64,000 bases of DNA from Mugil cephalus (lineage: Eukaryota; Chordata; Actinopteri; Mugiliformes; Mugilidae). Within the stretch, counting starts at the first letter, position 1. Every line of letters begins with the position of its first letter. The translations under genes and the position numbers were made by a program. Where the stretch lies: the NCBI RefSeq assembly GCF_022458985.1, contig NC_061771.1, positions 30,740,322 through 30,804,321 on the forward strand. The letters are read 5' to 3'. Shown here in pieces: positions 31,423 to 41,887 of this stretch. Under the pieces are notes generated by a model. It made no database searches. It had not been told where the DNA came from and saw only the letters and a program-made list of their open reading frames with translations.

Positions 31423-33066
31423 ATGTCTGCTGCCAAATGTCTGAGATCTGAAGATCAGTTTCTGTGCTCCATCTGTCTGGATGTGTTCACTGATCCAGTC
31501 TCTACATCATGTGGGCACAACTTCTGCAAAGACTGCATCACTCAAAACTGGGATCATGATGACAAGTTCCAGTGTCCAATATGTAAACAGATTCTCTACA
31601 CTAGGCCTCAGCTAAACATCAACACTTTGTTCTCGGAGATAGTTCCTGAGTTCAGACATGAATCTTAACAGAAAGCCAGCAGCAGCAGCTCAGAGCAACA
31701 AGCTGCCAAACCAGGAGAAGTTCCCTGTGACATCTGCACTGGAACCAAACTGAAGGCCCTGAAGTCCTGCCTGGTGTGTCTGCTCTCCTACTGTGACTCT
31801 CACCTGGAGCCTCATCTGACAATGTCACGCCTGAAAAGACATCAGCTGATTCACCCTGTGGACAACCTGGAAGACAGGATGTGTAGGAAACACGATAAAC
31901 CTCTGGAGCTGTTCTGTAAGACCGACCAGACATGTATCTGCACGCTCTGCTCTGTTTTAGACCACAAGACACATGAGTTTGTTCCTCTGAAAGAAGGATA
32001 TGAAGGAAAGAAGGCAGAGCTGGGGAAGACAGAGGATGAAATTCAGCAGATGATCCAGAAGAGACGACTGAAGATTGAGAAGATGAAAGAGTCAGTGCAG
32101 ATGAGTAAAGATGCTGCAGACAGAGAGAAAGCAGAAGGTGTTCAGGTCTTCACTGCTCTGAAGGAGTCTGTTGAGAGAGGCCTGGACCAGCTCATAAAGG
32201 AGATCGAAGACAAACAGAAAACAACAGAGAAACAGGCTGAAGATTTCATCAAAGATCTGGAACAGGAAGTCTCTGAGCTGATGAAGAGGAGCTCTGAGGT
32301 AAAGCAGTTCTCACGCTCTGAAGACCACCTCTGCCTCCTCCAAAGCTTCTCCTCCCTGAAAGCTGCTCCACCCACCAAGAACTGGACAGAGGTCAGTGTC
32401 GGTCCACCATCATATGAGGGGACTGTGGTGAGAGCTGTGACTCAGCTGGAGGAGACACTCAGTAAAGACAAGAAGAAGCTGCTTGAGGCTGAGCAGAAGA
32501 GGGTCCAGCAGTATGCAGTGGATGTGACTCTAGATCCTGATACAGCAAATCCTGCACTCATCCTGTCTGATGATGGAAAACAAGTTCACTGTGGTGATTT
32601 GAGGAAGAAACTCCCAGACAACCCAGAGAGATTTTCTAAATGTGTTAGTGTTTTGGGAAAGAAGAGTTTCTCTTCAGGCAGATTTTACTTTCAGGTTCAG
32701 ATTAAAGGAAAGACTGAATGGGATCTGGGAGTGGCCATAGAGTCAATCAACAGGAAGGGAGACATCACACTGAATCCTCAGAATGGTTTCTGGACAGTAG
32801 GTTTGAGAAATGGAAATAGATGCAAAGCCAGTGCTGGTCCTTCAGGGCGTCTCTCTGTTGGTTGTTGTCCTGAGAATGTGGGGGTGTTTGTGGATTATGA
32901 GGAGGGTCTGGTCTCTTTTCACGATGTAGATACTGCAGCTCTTATCTACTTCTTTACTGGCTGCTCCTTCACTGACAAACTTTATCCATTCTTCTGTCCC
33001 TGTATGAATGATGGTGGTAAAAACTCTGCACCTCTGATCATCTGTCCTGTCAATCAAACAGTCTGA
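31423..33066 (+). pseudogene. TRIM39/bloodthirsty-like, single nonsense codon at residue 82
   Basis: The frame is exactly the family length (547 codons plus stop) from the ATG nine bases after the acceptor to the final CPVNQTV. The only break is TAA at 31666-31668, where relatives have CAA (Gln82), just after an intact RING (C15, C18, C30, H32, C35, C38, C51, C54). B-boxes, coiled coil and PRY/SPRY follow in the same frame. As written it would make an 81-residue RING-only peptide. The change is a single C-to-T, so it may be recent, polymorphic or a sequencing error. Its SPRY loop after LRNGN (RCKASAGPSGRLSVGCC) differs from the intact copies. Confidence 0.9.
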
Positions 33067-33179
33067 TCCATTTAATGATGAAGCTTTGAGATCAATGAAT
33101 GAACTTATTGATCTTCACTCTTTATTCACACTCTGTAGATATATGATTTAATACTACAATACTATAATACTGCAGTACT

Positions 33180-33700
33180 TCCTCATTTACGATGTTTGCA
33201 AGTTTATCATAAAAAGAATATGTTGGTGTCATCTGCAAAGAGTATGAACTTTAGCAATTGAGATACATCAAATACATCATTAACATAAATATTAAACAGA
33301 TTTTGTCTCAAATCAGACTCCTGGGGGATACCACAAGAATATAATCCCATTGTACACTTCCTGTTAAGAAGCTTCTTAACCACTCTCCAGCAACCCTGTA
33401 ATACCATATAATTTGTATATCCATATAATAAGTTTGTTGATTAGGTTGGAGTGATTGATTGTGTCAAAATCTTTTTGGTCCAGTGGGTTAGTGATTTTTT
33501 CTGTTGCTTCAGTTATTGCCATTTAGGTGGTAGTTTTTGTTCTAAAGAGTTTTTCTAAGATTTTGATTCCTGATATTAGTCTCCAATTTGTGTAGCTGCA
33601 TTTATTCTCATTTTTGTGTAGTGGAACTACTTTTGTGATTTTCATTTTATAAGGGAAACAACCAGATTGGAAGATAAATGTTATTTATGACTTTCTCACA
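33180..33700 (-). mobile_element. LINE reverse-transcriptase fragment
   Basis: The minus strand reads GIPQESDLRQNLFNIYVNDV and then LFADDTNIFF, which is the RT catalytic FADD box. The upstream part to about 33,700 is degenerate. Truncated on both sides. Confidence 0.7.
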
Positions 33701-33704
33701 ATTT

Positions 33705-33735
33705 ACTGTCACAATATTGTCAATATTGTGACAGT
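33705..33735. repeat. 31-bp perfect hairpin palindrome
   Basis: 15-bp arms (33705-33719 and 33721-33735) are exact reverse complements around a single T. The arm sequence is ACTGTCACAATATTG. Confidence 0.9.
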
Positions 33736-33879
33736 CAATGGATAATTTCATTTAATAATTTATCACTTCCTGCATGATTATTTTATTATTAAATATATTA
33801 AATATTTTATAATATTTTATTTATTATTATGATGATATTGGTGTAGATGTTATCGATAATTGTGGCACTGTGTGATGTT

Positions 33880-36720
33880 ATTCTACTACTATTTGATGAG
33901 GAGCCTGTCACCACACTTCCCAAAAAGCCTGGTGTAAGTTCCAAACTTCAAAGGGAAGTCGCTGAACTTCGGAAAAAAGTTGCGCAGTTAATGAACAAAG
34001 ACAAAAAAATTTATTTATTTAGTTGAAAAAGGAAGGAAACACCCTTGCAAAGTCAAAGTTTAGCAGCCCTTGTCACAAATCCTTCGACATCCCAAACTTC
34101 CACTCAGCCAAAACCATGGTTCTGCTTTAAGTGGGGAGAAAATGGCTACATTGCCACAAACTGCACTAATGAACCTAACCCTGGCCTGTACGGAAAAGAA
34201 TGCAGAACTCCGAGATAAATGTAACATATTCTAGGCACGCCAAGGAGCACCCGAGGCATCTTTATACTTGCAAAGGCTCCTGTCAAACAGATAAGTCCCA
34301 CAGCAATGACCCACAATGTGGAAGAGGAAACAGAAGTTAAAACCCCGGGAAGCAGGGGTTTCCACAGACTCTACCTCCTGGACTGGTAGGCCCTCACCAT
34401 GTATCTACAGTCACTGTAGGGGAAACAAGATGTCAATCTATCCTTGATACCAGATCTCCGGACACCACCATTTCAGACACTTTCCATTCCAAATACCTTC
34501 CCTATTCAGACCATCCATCATCTGCTCGAGGTGGAAGAGTGAGGTTCTCGTATTTTTAGATGACCTCATAGTCTTTTTAGAGACTCTTGAGGAGCATAAG
34601 ATGAGGCTCATGAAGGTATTACACCGATTCAGGGAATATGGCTTGAGACTGTCACCTGAGAAGTGTCCATTCTTCAGGTGATCTGTAAAATGCCTTGGTC
34701 ATGTGGTGGATGCCCAAGCGGTCCACACTGATCATGATAAAATCGCTGGATATTGTAGGCATTTTGTGGAGGGCTATTCCAAGATTGCCAGGCCCCTCAA
34801 CTCTCTCACCGTTGGGTATTATCCACCCAAAAAGCGGGGTAAAGCATACAAAAGAGACCAGCCCAAGAACTGTGTTCATCTTCGTGCCCAATTTGATGCA
34901 GAGTGGACATCCCAATGTGGGTTTACTTTCAGAACGCTCATTGACAAGTTAACATTAGCTCCTGTCCTTGCTTTGGCAGATCCCAAGCTCCCTTAGGTGT
35001 TACACAGATGCTTGTTGTGAGGGTCTGGGAGCTGCTCTTTATCAAGAGCAAGGTGGGAAGCTCCGGCTGATAGCCTACGCCAGCAGAGGCTTATCAAAGA
35101 GTGAGAAAAGTTACCCGACTCACAAGCTAGACTTTTTAGCCTTAATGTGGGCTGTGAAAAATTTAATGACTACCTCTGTGGTACGGATTTCACTGTTCTA
35201 ACAGATAATAATCTGATCACCTATGTTCCACCAAGCTTGATGTGGCAGGACACCGCTGTTTGGCTGCCCCGTTAATTTACAGATTCAACATCAAGTATTG
35301 AGCAGAACATACCAACAGGGATGCAGAAGGTCTGTCTCGACGGTCGCAGCCTGCACCTCATGAAGATGAGGATTTCATGCAAGAAAAAGAGAGGATCGAG
35401 GTAATGACTAAGTGCACTTTAGAGGGGGAGGAAAGAGAAATCCCCACCGATGTAATCTCCGCACTCTGTCATCCTCACACAGTCATCTCGCTGCAACTTA
35501 CTGTTCTTGCAAAGTTTCTCGCCATAAATGCTTTGTCAGTGCCTGAACTGCTGCTAGCCAATCCAGTCATCACTGACCATTTCACAAAGTATGCAGTAGC
35601 AGTACCAACAAAAGATCAGAAGGCCAGGACAGTTGCTATGGCCCTTTGGTAAAACTTCCTTGTCCATTACAGGTTTCCTTGTCCCCTTCACAGGGATCAA
35701 GGAGCGACTTTGAATGACACACAATCAGAGAGCTGTGTTCCCTCATTGGAGCAGAAAAGCACCATACTACACCCTGTCACCCCCAAGGAAATCCTGTTGA
35801 GCGCTTTAATAAGACCCTGTTCAGGCTTGTACAGTGCGACAATTTTCATTGCATATGCTACTAAAAATCATTCTTTGCGAAGAGGAATATGTATCCACTA
35901 GCACATGTGCAAAGGAGTAGCTTGTTCAGGAACAGAGACATGGACAAGAGATGGGAGTCACTGCAAAGGTCCGGGCACCTTTGCAGCGACTGGTGCTGAG
36001 AAGGTCCGGCGCACAGGCATGGGAGGCGCTGTGGAGGTCCGGGGCGTAGGCACGGGGACCGGAGCAGTGATCACCCTTGTGGCGGAGACAGAGATAGAGG
36101 CAGGGACCAGTGCGGTTCTGGTGCTAGCTGCCCAGCGTGCAACAGACTCTAACCGACACAAACAACACCCCCTCCTCCGGCGATGTGACTCAAGGATAAG
36201 GGGTGGTAAAATGACCCAGGAAAACTCGCTGCTGTTGGTGTTACTGTGAGCTGACTGCATCGGGACATTCTGCACTCACCAACAACACCTGAGCAGTTCA
36301 TCTGATGCTCTGTGAAATTTACCGGCACTCCTTAAAGTGAACTGGAACCTTCTAAAACATAGGTCTTCAAAAGGGGGTATGTGTAGGTACTGTAGGGGGT
36401 CACAAACTTGATCTCCTCCAGGGCACCAACCCTCCCACTGAGACCCATAAGACACATTCAGAATATCTACAAAACTTTCCTCAACTGCTCCAAGAGAGCT
36501 ACACTCTGGCAGTTGAAAACTCCAAGAGAGCAAGAGAGAGGAACAAGCTGCGGTTTGATGCCAAAGTCAGAGCTGCGGAGTTAGTTGGAAGCGACCATGT
36601 CCTTAACCATGTCCAACATAAGTTGGCCGACACGTGGGAGCAACCTGTTCACATTGTTGTGAAACAGACTGATGGTGGCCCTGTATGGCAGTGGGTCACG
36701 GCATACCCTTAACATAAACC
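33880..36720 (+). mobile_element. Ty3/gypsy retrotransposon, gag end to integrase, decayed
   Basis: In order: a zinc-knuckle remnant at about 34,120 (CFKWGENGYIATNC, second Cys replaced by Trp), the RT end with FLDDLIVF and KCPFF at 34,550-34,680, an RT/RNase H connection (FVEGYSKIARPLNSL), RNase H (TDACCEGLGAALYQEQGGKL, AYASRGLSKSEKSYPTHKL) at 34,990-35,170, the integrase core (VITDHFTKYAVAVPTKDQKA) at 35,570-35,640, and the pol C-terminus (NSKRARERNKLRFD, HKLADTWEQPVHIV) at 36,510-36,690. Many stops and frameshifts. A GC-rich repeat block (35,905-36,300) interrupts it. The protease and first half of RT are not readable. Inactive. Confidence 0.85.
35905..36170. repeat. GC-rich repeat block, copy 1
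   Basis: Shares about 200 bp of strong similarity with 37,095-37,310 ('gttcaggaacagagacatgg' through 'gtgatcacccttgtgg'). It sits inside the gypsy pol relic. Gly/Val-rich open frames here come from composition and are not a gene. Confidence 0.7.
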
Positions 36721-36989
36721 TACTTTTGCTCTTTGGGGTTCTGTCTGGGGCACGCTAGGGCAGGGACCACGACTACGAAAAGCAAGGAAAATGGATTTGA
36801 GAAGCAGTAAGGTGAGAAATCAGCAAGCAGAATGATGATTCAGAGGGGGATTTGACAGATGAAGATCAAAACAAAACAGTCCAGGGAGTCTCAAAAGTTC
36901 TCAGGAGGGCAACCCGTAGACTGACAAGTAGTGGCGGGTCGCTCAGGAGGGGGACTGGGAGGTCGCACCTGCCGGCTCAAGATTGCTCA

Positions 36990-37250
36990 GGATCGGACAC
37001 ATGGACGACAGGTCCAGCAACTGGCTCAGGATTGGCGACGTAGACGACAGGTGCATCAGCCTCCTCAGGAAAGGAGACGTGGACAACAGGAATGGCAGCT
37101 TGTTCAGGAACAGAGACATGGACAAGAGACGGGAGTTGCTGCAAAGGTCTGGGGTGCAGGCGTGGGAGGTGCTGTGAAGGTCCGGGGCGCAGGCATGTGA
37201 GGCGCTGCGAAGGTCCGGGGCATAGGCATGCGGCCGGAGCAGTGATCACC
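36990..37250 (-). repeat. minisatellite in coding phase: 39-bp units, then 33-bp units
   Basis: Four 39-bp units have equivalent positions at 37001, 37040, 37079 and 37118. On the minus strand they translate to a 13-residue repeat of the type PVVHVSxPEQAA. They adjoin about three 33-bp units (37,140-37,235) that give 11-residue Ala/Pro-rich repeats (APRTFAAPHMP). Both unit lengths are multiples of three, so the repeat keeps an open frame on the minus strand. This is probably part of a retroelement-associated repetitive protein. Confidence 0.75.
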
Positions 37251-37885
37251 CTTGTGGTGGAGACAGGGATAGAGGCAGGGACCAGTGAGGCCCTGGTGGT
37301 AGCTGACCAGTGGCCATTGTGCTGAGGCCCAGCGACTGGGTAGTAGGCAGACAGGCCTGTCTGAAGCTGTTGGCCAGTAGCTCTGCCTCCATGATGACCA
37401 TGAGGGCCATGCCCCTCTGTCTGGGCCCCACTGGCCAGTGAGTACCCTCAAAAAACTCAGGTGTGCGCCAGGGCTTGTACTCAAGCATAAGTTCTTGGTA
37501 GTACGGAATTACTTGCCTTTTATCTGCTGCCTCATTAAAAGTAAAGTCTGCTGGGTCCATACTGGTTGTGTTGTGCTGTCAGGAATTAGAGGTGAGGACC
37601 CAAATGCAGGACAAAAGATGAGGAGACAGGGGATCTGGGGAAAAGGGCATTTAATGGAAATTAACGGAAACCTTCCAGGAAGGCAGTAAGGCAAAAAGCA
37701 AAACTTGAACATCAACATGGCTTGGAGACCAAAAAAACATGGCATGGAAAAATCATGGACAACATCATGAAAAATGACATCCACAACGCAACAGGGAACA
37801 AAGGACGGCAGGGCTATATATACACACAAGGGCTCAGGGATGACAAGACACAGGTGAAACTAATGAAGGCAATCAAACCAGGAGA
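37246..37885 (-). mobile_element. LTR-like promoter region and start of an ORF (minus strand)
   Basis: Reading minus, a TATA-type stretch (37,815-37,822) is followed by an ATTAAA signal, then a ...CCTGACA end at 37577 compatible with the 3' end of an LTR. Sixteen bases later an ATG (37560) opens a frame beginning MDPADFTF, a start shared by several fish gypsy gag-like ORFs, which leads toward the minisatellite protein at 36,990-37,250 through frameshifts. The far LTR end is not visible, because the segment joins TRIM sequence near 37,890. Confidence 0.45.
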
Positions 37886-37889
37886 AACC

Positions 37890-39077
37890 AAAAACCTTGT
37901 GGAAAACCTGGAAGACAGGATGTGTAGGAAGCACGATAAACCTCTGGAGCTGTTCTGAAAGACCAACCAGACATGAGTCTGCACGCTCTGCTCTGTTTTA
38001 GACCACAAGACACACGAGTTTGTTCCTCTGAAAGAAGGATATGAAGAATATGTAGGCAGAGCTGGAGAAGACAGAGGATGATATTCAGCAGATGATCCAG
38101 AAGAGACGACTGAAGATTGAGGAGATGAAAGAGTCAGTGAAGATGAGTAAAGATGCTGCAGACAGAGAGAAAGCAGAAGGTGTTCAGGTCTTCACTGCTC
38201 TGAAGGAGTCTGTTGAGAGAGGCCTGGACCAGCTCATAAAGGAGATCGAAGACAAACAGAAAACAACAGAGAAACAGGCTGAAGGTTTCATCAAAGATCT
38301 GGAACAGGAAGTCTCTGAGCTGATGAAGAGGAGCTCTGAGGTGAAGCAGCTCTTACGGTCTGAAGACCACCTCAACCTCCTCCAAAGCTTCTCCTCCCTG
38401 AAAGCTGCTCCACCCACCAAGGACTGGACAGAGGTCAGCGTCCATCCACCATCATATGAGGGGACTGTGGTGAGAGCTGTGACTCAGCTGGAGGAGACAC
38501 TCAGTAAAGACATGAAGAAGCTGCTTGAGGCTGAGCAGAAGAGGGTCCAGCAGTATGCAGTGGATGTGACTCTAGATCCCGATACAGCACATCCTTACCT
38601 CATCCTGTCTGATGATGGAAAACAAGTGAACCATTGTGACATGAGGAAGAAGCGTACAGACAACCCAGAGATTTTCTACATATGTTGATGTTCTAGCAAA
38701 AAAAGAGTTTCTCTTCAGGTAGATTTTATGTACAGGTTCAGATTAAAGGAAAGACTGAATGGGATATAGGAGTAGCCAGAGAGTCAATCAACAGGAAGGG
38801 AGACATCATAGCAAGTCCTCAGAATGGTTACTGGACTGGAAGTTTGAGAAATGGAAACCAATATACAAGCAATGTTGATCCTCCAGTGTGTCTCTCTCTT
38901 GGTTCTCGTCCTGAGAAGGTGGGGGTGTTTGTGGATTATGAGGAGGGTCTGGTCTCCTTTCATGATGTAGATACTGCAGTTCTTATCTAGTCCTTTACTG
39001 GCTGCTCCTTCAATGACAAACTTTACGCATTCTTCTGTCCTGGTCTGTACTATGGTGGTAAAAACTCTGCACCTCTG
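37890..39077 (+). pseudogene. TRIM pseudogene lacking RING, many breaks
   Basis: Homology starts abruptly at 'LVENLEDRMCRKHDKPLELF' (B-box2), fused to LTR-like sequence. Breaks visible: Cys165 codon to TGA (37,956), a further TGA soon after, a frameshift near 38,050, an open coiled-coil and PRY stretch (38,092-38,688), a frameshift near 38,680, and a TAG in place of Tyr near 38,990. The 3' end is cut by a SINE at 39085. The inner part matches the palindrome-centre fragments. Confidence 0.9.
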
Positions 39078-40674
39078 ATCATCTTACCTCTACCACCTGC
39101 TGGCCACAGCAGTAGCTCTGGTGGTAGAGTAGTCATCCAATAACCCTAGTCTGTCTGTTGTCTCCTTGGGCAAGACACTTAACACATTTTGCTCCTGGTG
39201 TGAACTCCACTAGTGTATGTTTGCGAGTCAGAGTCAAAAGGCGCAGATTGTCAGCAACGTTTCTGTCAGCCTGTCCCAGGGCAGCTGTGACCTCAGTGAT
39301 AACTGTGGGAATGAATGAAGAATGAAGTGCCTTTGAGTGTCTAAAGCACTATATAAAAACAGATTTGTTATCATCTGTCCTGTCAACCAAACTGTTTGAT
39401 CCATTTAATGATGAAGCTTTAAGATCAATGAATGAACTTATTGATCTTCACTCTTTATTCACACACTGTACATATATGCTTTAATACTACAATACTGGTA
39501 CAGCTGAGAGCACAAAGATATCAATGGATTAGAGAGATACGGTACAAACTGGTTATTCTTCAATAAAATGTTTTCATTGTGAATTATGATCAAAATGTTT
39601 CAACTTGTTTTCTTTCATTAATGTTCTCATTCCTTTATTCTTCAGTTTATCAGTTTAGATTTAATGGTTGTTGGACTTTTACCTTTTACTTGTTTTAATG
39701 TGTTTCAATGTGTTTACTGTGTTGATTCATGAACCTCTTCACCCTGTAACACCCAGTGCTGGATCCATCATGAAAAACACACGTGTAATTTGTGATGATT
39801 GCAAAATGAGCTACAATGAAAGGCCAAGAGCTGTGGACTGGGTTGTGTCAACTATGTTTCAGAGTAAAGAAACGTCCATTAGTAAATTATTACTTCAAAT
39901 GTTGTCATACCCAATAAGAATAAAACAGGTCCTAGGTTCTCAGCTAAAGATGGTGAATTCGCTGTGGTTCCTCTTTAAGCAAGGGACTTTATCACTGAAG
40001 TGAGAAAAAGGAATATAACCTTTACATTTAATTGTGCTTTAGAATAAAAACAACTAGAAAGCAACAAATAAAACATTTTATGTATGCTTTAAATCAAGAC
40101 AGTAATACCTGAAGCATCAAAATGCTTTCTTTACCCTTTTAAGTCAGTAAACAGCTTAAGTTTCCTTCAACCAATGATGAAATGTGTATGTGTACTTCTT
40201 AATCAAAAGAGTACTTTTACCTTTTCTGTTCCCTCACATTAATGAAATTAATTGATTTTAATATTAGCTCAAACACAACATAAACCTATCAAAATGAGAT
40301 TTTTAGCTTATTTGTAAACCAAATCAAATTGTGGTTCTCTTTTAATAAACCATTCACTTATGGTATTAATATTTTAACTGCATTCACGCCTACTAAATGT
40401 TCAAAATATGATTTCAATAACACACATAGGAATAGAAATATCAACCGAGTGCTTTTGTGTGCTCAAAACACAATAATAGTACCCACACCTGTACCAATGT
40501 ATGTTCATAGTTTACATGGAAATAAAGATAAATGATAATGGTACCATGAAAAGTCTAACCCAAGCGCTTGGATAATTTCCCTAACCGTTGGGGCCCATTC
40601 GTAGCGCTGGTGCACATGAAGTTTTATCCAGTTATGAGAAGAAGTTAACTTTTGAAACCGGGGCAGTTAACACA
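38876..40674 (+). repeat. third copy of the palindrome's inner unit
   Basis: It matches 13,438-15,170 in the same orientation, base for base over long stretches, from the SPRY fragment through the SINE, the TRIM 3' flank and the CCAAGCGCTTGG site. It ends at the second N gap at 'gcagttaacaca', just before the position of the 264-bp CpG-dense segment in the right arm. Confidence 0.85.
39085..39369 (+). mobile_element. SINE in TRIM 3' end (third copy)
   Basis: 285 bp with perfect ATCATCT duplications (39078-39084 and 39370-39376), the same insertion as at 12440 and 13573. Confidence 0.85.
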
Positions 40675-41174
40675 NNNNNNNNNNNNNNNNNNNNNNNNNN
40701 NNNNNNNNNNNNNNNNNNNNNNNNNNNNNNNNNNNNNNNNNNNNNNNNNNNNNNNNNNNNNNNNNNNNNNNNNNNNNNNNNNNNNNNNNNNNNNNNNNNN
40801 NNNNNNNNNNNNNNNNNNNNNNNNNNNNNNNNNNNNNNNNNNNNNNNNNNNNNNNNNNNNNNNNNNNNNNNNNNNNNNNNNNNNNNNNNNNNNNNNNNNN
40901 NNNNNNNNNNNNNNNNNNNNNNNNNNNNNNNNNNNNNNNNNNNNNNNNNNNNNNNNNNNNNNNNNNNNNNNNNNNNNNNNNNNNNNNNNNNNNNNNNNNN
41001 NNNNNNNNNNNNNNNNNNNNNNNNNNNNNNNNNNNNNNNNNNNNNNNNNNNNNNNNNNNNNNNNNNNNNNNNNNNNNNNNNNNNNNNNNNNNNNNNNNNN
41101 NNNNNNNNNNNNNNNNNNNNNNNNNNNNNNNNNNNNNNNNNNNNNNNNNNNNNNNNNNNNNNNNNNNNNNNNNN
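40675..41174. other. assembly gap, 500 N
   Basis: Exactly 500 N, a placeholder of unknown size at the edge of the third copy of the duplicated unit. Confidence 0.98.
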
Positions 41175-41887
41175 TTAAATTAAAAAGTATCACGAAGACA
41201 AAAACAACTGAGAATAGAACTCTACCAAGGCTGAACAGGCGCTAGTTTATCACCACGTCTCTGCAGAGTGTGCCCCTTTGTTGCAAAACTGGTCTTTGCA
41301 CCTTTCGATGATTTACACATGAATGCTTTTGTTTCAAGAGTATTAAATAACGGCTGTACTTCTCACAATGATAAACTCAGAAGTAGGATGAGATAGAGAT
41401 GAAATCAAACACTTTCAATGAAACATCATGTCAGTATTAGAACACGTTATCAGAAACATTCATTCATTTCGATGACTTTCCTCAATATGCTAATTCATAT
41501 AACTAATAATAGTAAGCAACACTAACTGATATCGAGAAGAAGGAAAGGTAGGTTATATTCGGGCTAGGCTAACCAGTCTTGCTTTGTGGAATATAGATGT
41601 ATTAAAATGCTATAACAGTAATACTTGGTAGAATTATGTTCCAAAGACATTTCCCTAACCGGCCTCTAGATGGTAGTATGGCTCCATGGTAGAAACATAT
41701 GATTAAAATACTCAAATCTAACTTCTTCAAATTTTGAGCTAGAAAAATGAACAAAACTGTTTTTTGACACAAATCACAAGCTGGGTATCCAGAATCCAGT
41801 CCAGAATGATCATTTAGTCAGAGTGTGAATTAAGTCTGAAGATCAATAAGTTCATTCATTGATCTCAAAGCTTCATCATTAAATGAA
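41175..41887. other. gene-free stretch, then TRIM 3' flank
   Basis: AT-rich sequence without recognised elements. The last about 70 bases resemble TRIM 3' flank (gatcaataagttcattcattgatctc). Confidence 0.5.

Noticed and set aside
35905-36249. Gly/Val-rich open frame as a possible gene
   Set aside because: It is within a GC-rich repeat block inserted in gypsy pol; the open frame follows from composition.
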